14,052 bases of DNA from an uncultured Eubacteriales bacterium. GTDB taxonomy: Bacteria; Bacillota; Clostridia; Oscillospirales; CAG-272. Below are positions 13,718 through 14,052 of the stretch, piece by piece. The DNA is taken from the NCBI GenBank assembly GCA_910586545.1, contig CAJUIQ010000037.1:1-14052 (forward strand), in the 5' to 3' direction. The stretch's first letter is position 1; each line of letters starts with the position of its first letter. The notes under the pieces are model-generated. The model searched no databases. It saw nothing but the letters and a program-made list of their open reading frames with translations, and was not told the origin of the DNA. The position numbers and the translations under genes are program-made.

Positions 13718-14052
13718 TCATCCTACCTTGACATGCCCAAATTTAGTATCCACGTGTACCTTAGTGCCCTTCTTTACGTTTTCATACAGCCACTTTCCTG
13801 TATCACCATGGCCGGAGAGCACGTACCCCCCCGCGGGTACCGAACTGTTTCCCTTACCGTATACCGCATCCGATGTAGCTACGCTGTTTACAATACATAC
13901 CTCAAATCCATACGCATTCGTCCCAGTCCGTCCCTTTGTATAGGCTATCAGTTGATTTTCTCCTCTTCCTGTATCTATCCCGTTCAGACTCTTGTAGCAA
14001 GCCTTTACTGCCTTTACATTGCCGTCATAAATCCCTACTTGGTATCCTTCTC
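13718..14052 (-). CDS. C-terminal part of a larger, probably secreted protein (5' end beyond window)
   Basis: A minus-strand frame of 110 codons is open to the right edge and has no Met, so only the C-terminus is seen. It includes GRGENQLIAYTKGRTGTNAYGFEV, SSVPAGGYVLSGHGDTGKWL and ends HVDTKFGHVKVG. The pattern of RGxNQL, TGTNxxGxE and IPxxGYVLSGHG with a following WL resembles a domain I associate with secreted phosphodiester glycosidase or family-10 glycosylhydrolase-like proteins of Gram-positive bacteria, where it is usually N-terminal; here it is the last domain. The likeness is from memory and moderate. The plus-strand frame at 13728-13943 is its shadow. A terminator follows the stop. 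Confidence 0.7.
   Translation of the reverse strand, partial: EGYQVGIYDGNVKAVKACYKSLNGIDTGRGENQLIAYTKGRTGTNAYGFEVCIVNSVATSDAVYGKGNSSVPAGGYVLSGHGDTGKWLYENVKKGTKVHVDTKFGHVKVG

Noticed and set aside
13728..13943. Plus-strand frame of 71 codons at the right edge
   Set aside because: It is antisense to the better supported minus-strand C-terminal fragment and has a proline/serine-rich nonsense composition with no ribosome binding site.

Overview
The window looks like a chromosomal segment of a low-to-mid GC Gram-positive Firmicute, most likely a gut-type Clostridia (Oscillospiraceae/Ruminococcaceae-like). The reasons are purine-rich AAAGGAGG-type ribosome binding sites, a DnaD-domain protein paired with a DnaI-type helicase loader, a YwlE-like phosphatase, RimI next to TsaD, lipoproteins with Gram-positive lipoboxes, and a dlt-like cell-surface acylation cluster. 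No phage, transposase, CRISPR or resistance gene is visible. Most of the window is ordinary core genome, and no wholly new system is evident.

Region 1 (1-5778, + strand) is a cell-envelope cluster. It holds the 3' part of an FtsX/MacB-type ABC permease, then a DltA-like adenylating ligase, a DltC-like carrier protein, an MBOAT acyltransferase closer to the AlgI type than to classical DltB, and a membrane-anchored SGNH-like protein in the DltD position. A strong terminator closes it. The ligase should load an amino or other acyl acid onto the carrier, the MBOAT should move it across the membrane, and the SGNH protein should pass it to an extracellular acceptor that cannot be told from sequence. 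A perfect 28-bp palindrome separates the permease from the ligase.

Region 2 (5911-9230, +) starts with a good sigma-A promoter. It encodes a dCMP deaminase, an unknown lipoprotein, a low-molecular-weight phosphatase with arginine-phosphatase signature, RimI and TsaD, tightly packed with ATGA overlaps.

Region 3 (9226-12751, +) starts with a 190-bp intergenic block carrying three DnaA-box-like sequences at exact 12-bp intervals, bounded by an 11-bp inverted repeat. It is followed by dnaD-like and dnaI-like primosome genes, a small lipoprotein and a sugar phosphate isomerase/epimerase-like TIM barrel.

Region 4 (12752-14052) is gene-poor. It holds a convergent terminator, a 31-residue cysteine-rich membrane microprotein gene (-), a tRNA-Gly(CCC) with its own promoter and terminator (+), about 410 bp with no convincing gene but a possible decayed copy of the microprotein, and the 3' end of a larger minus-strand gene running off the right edge.
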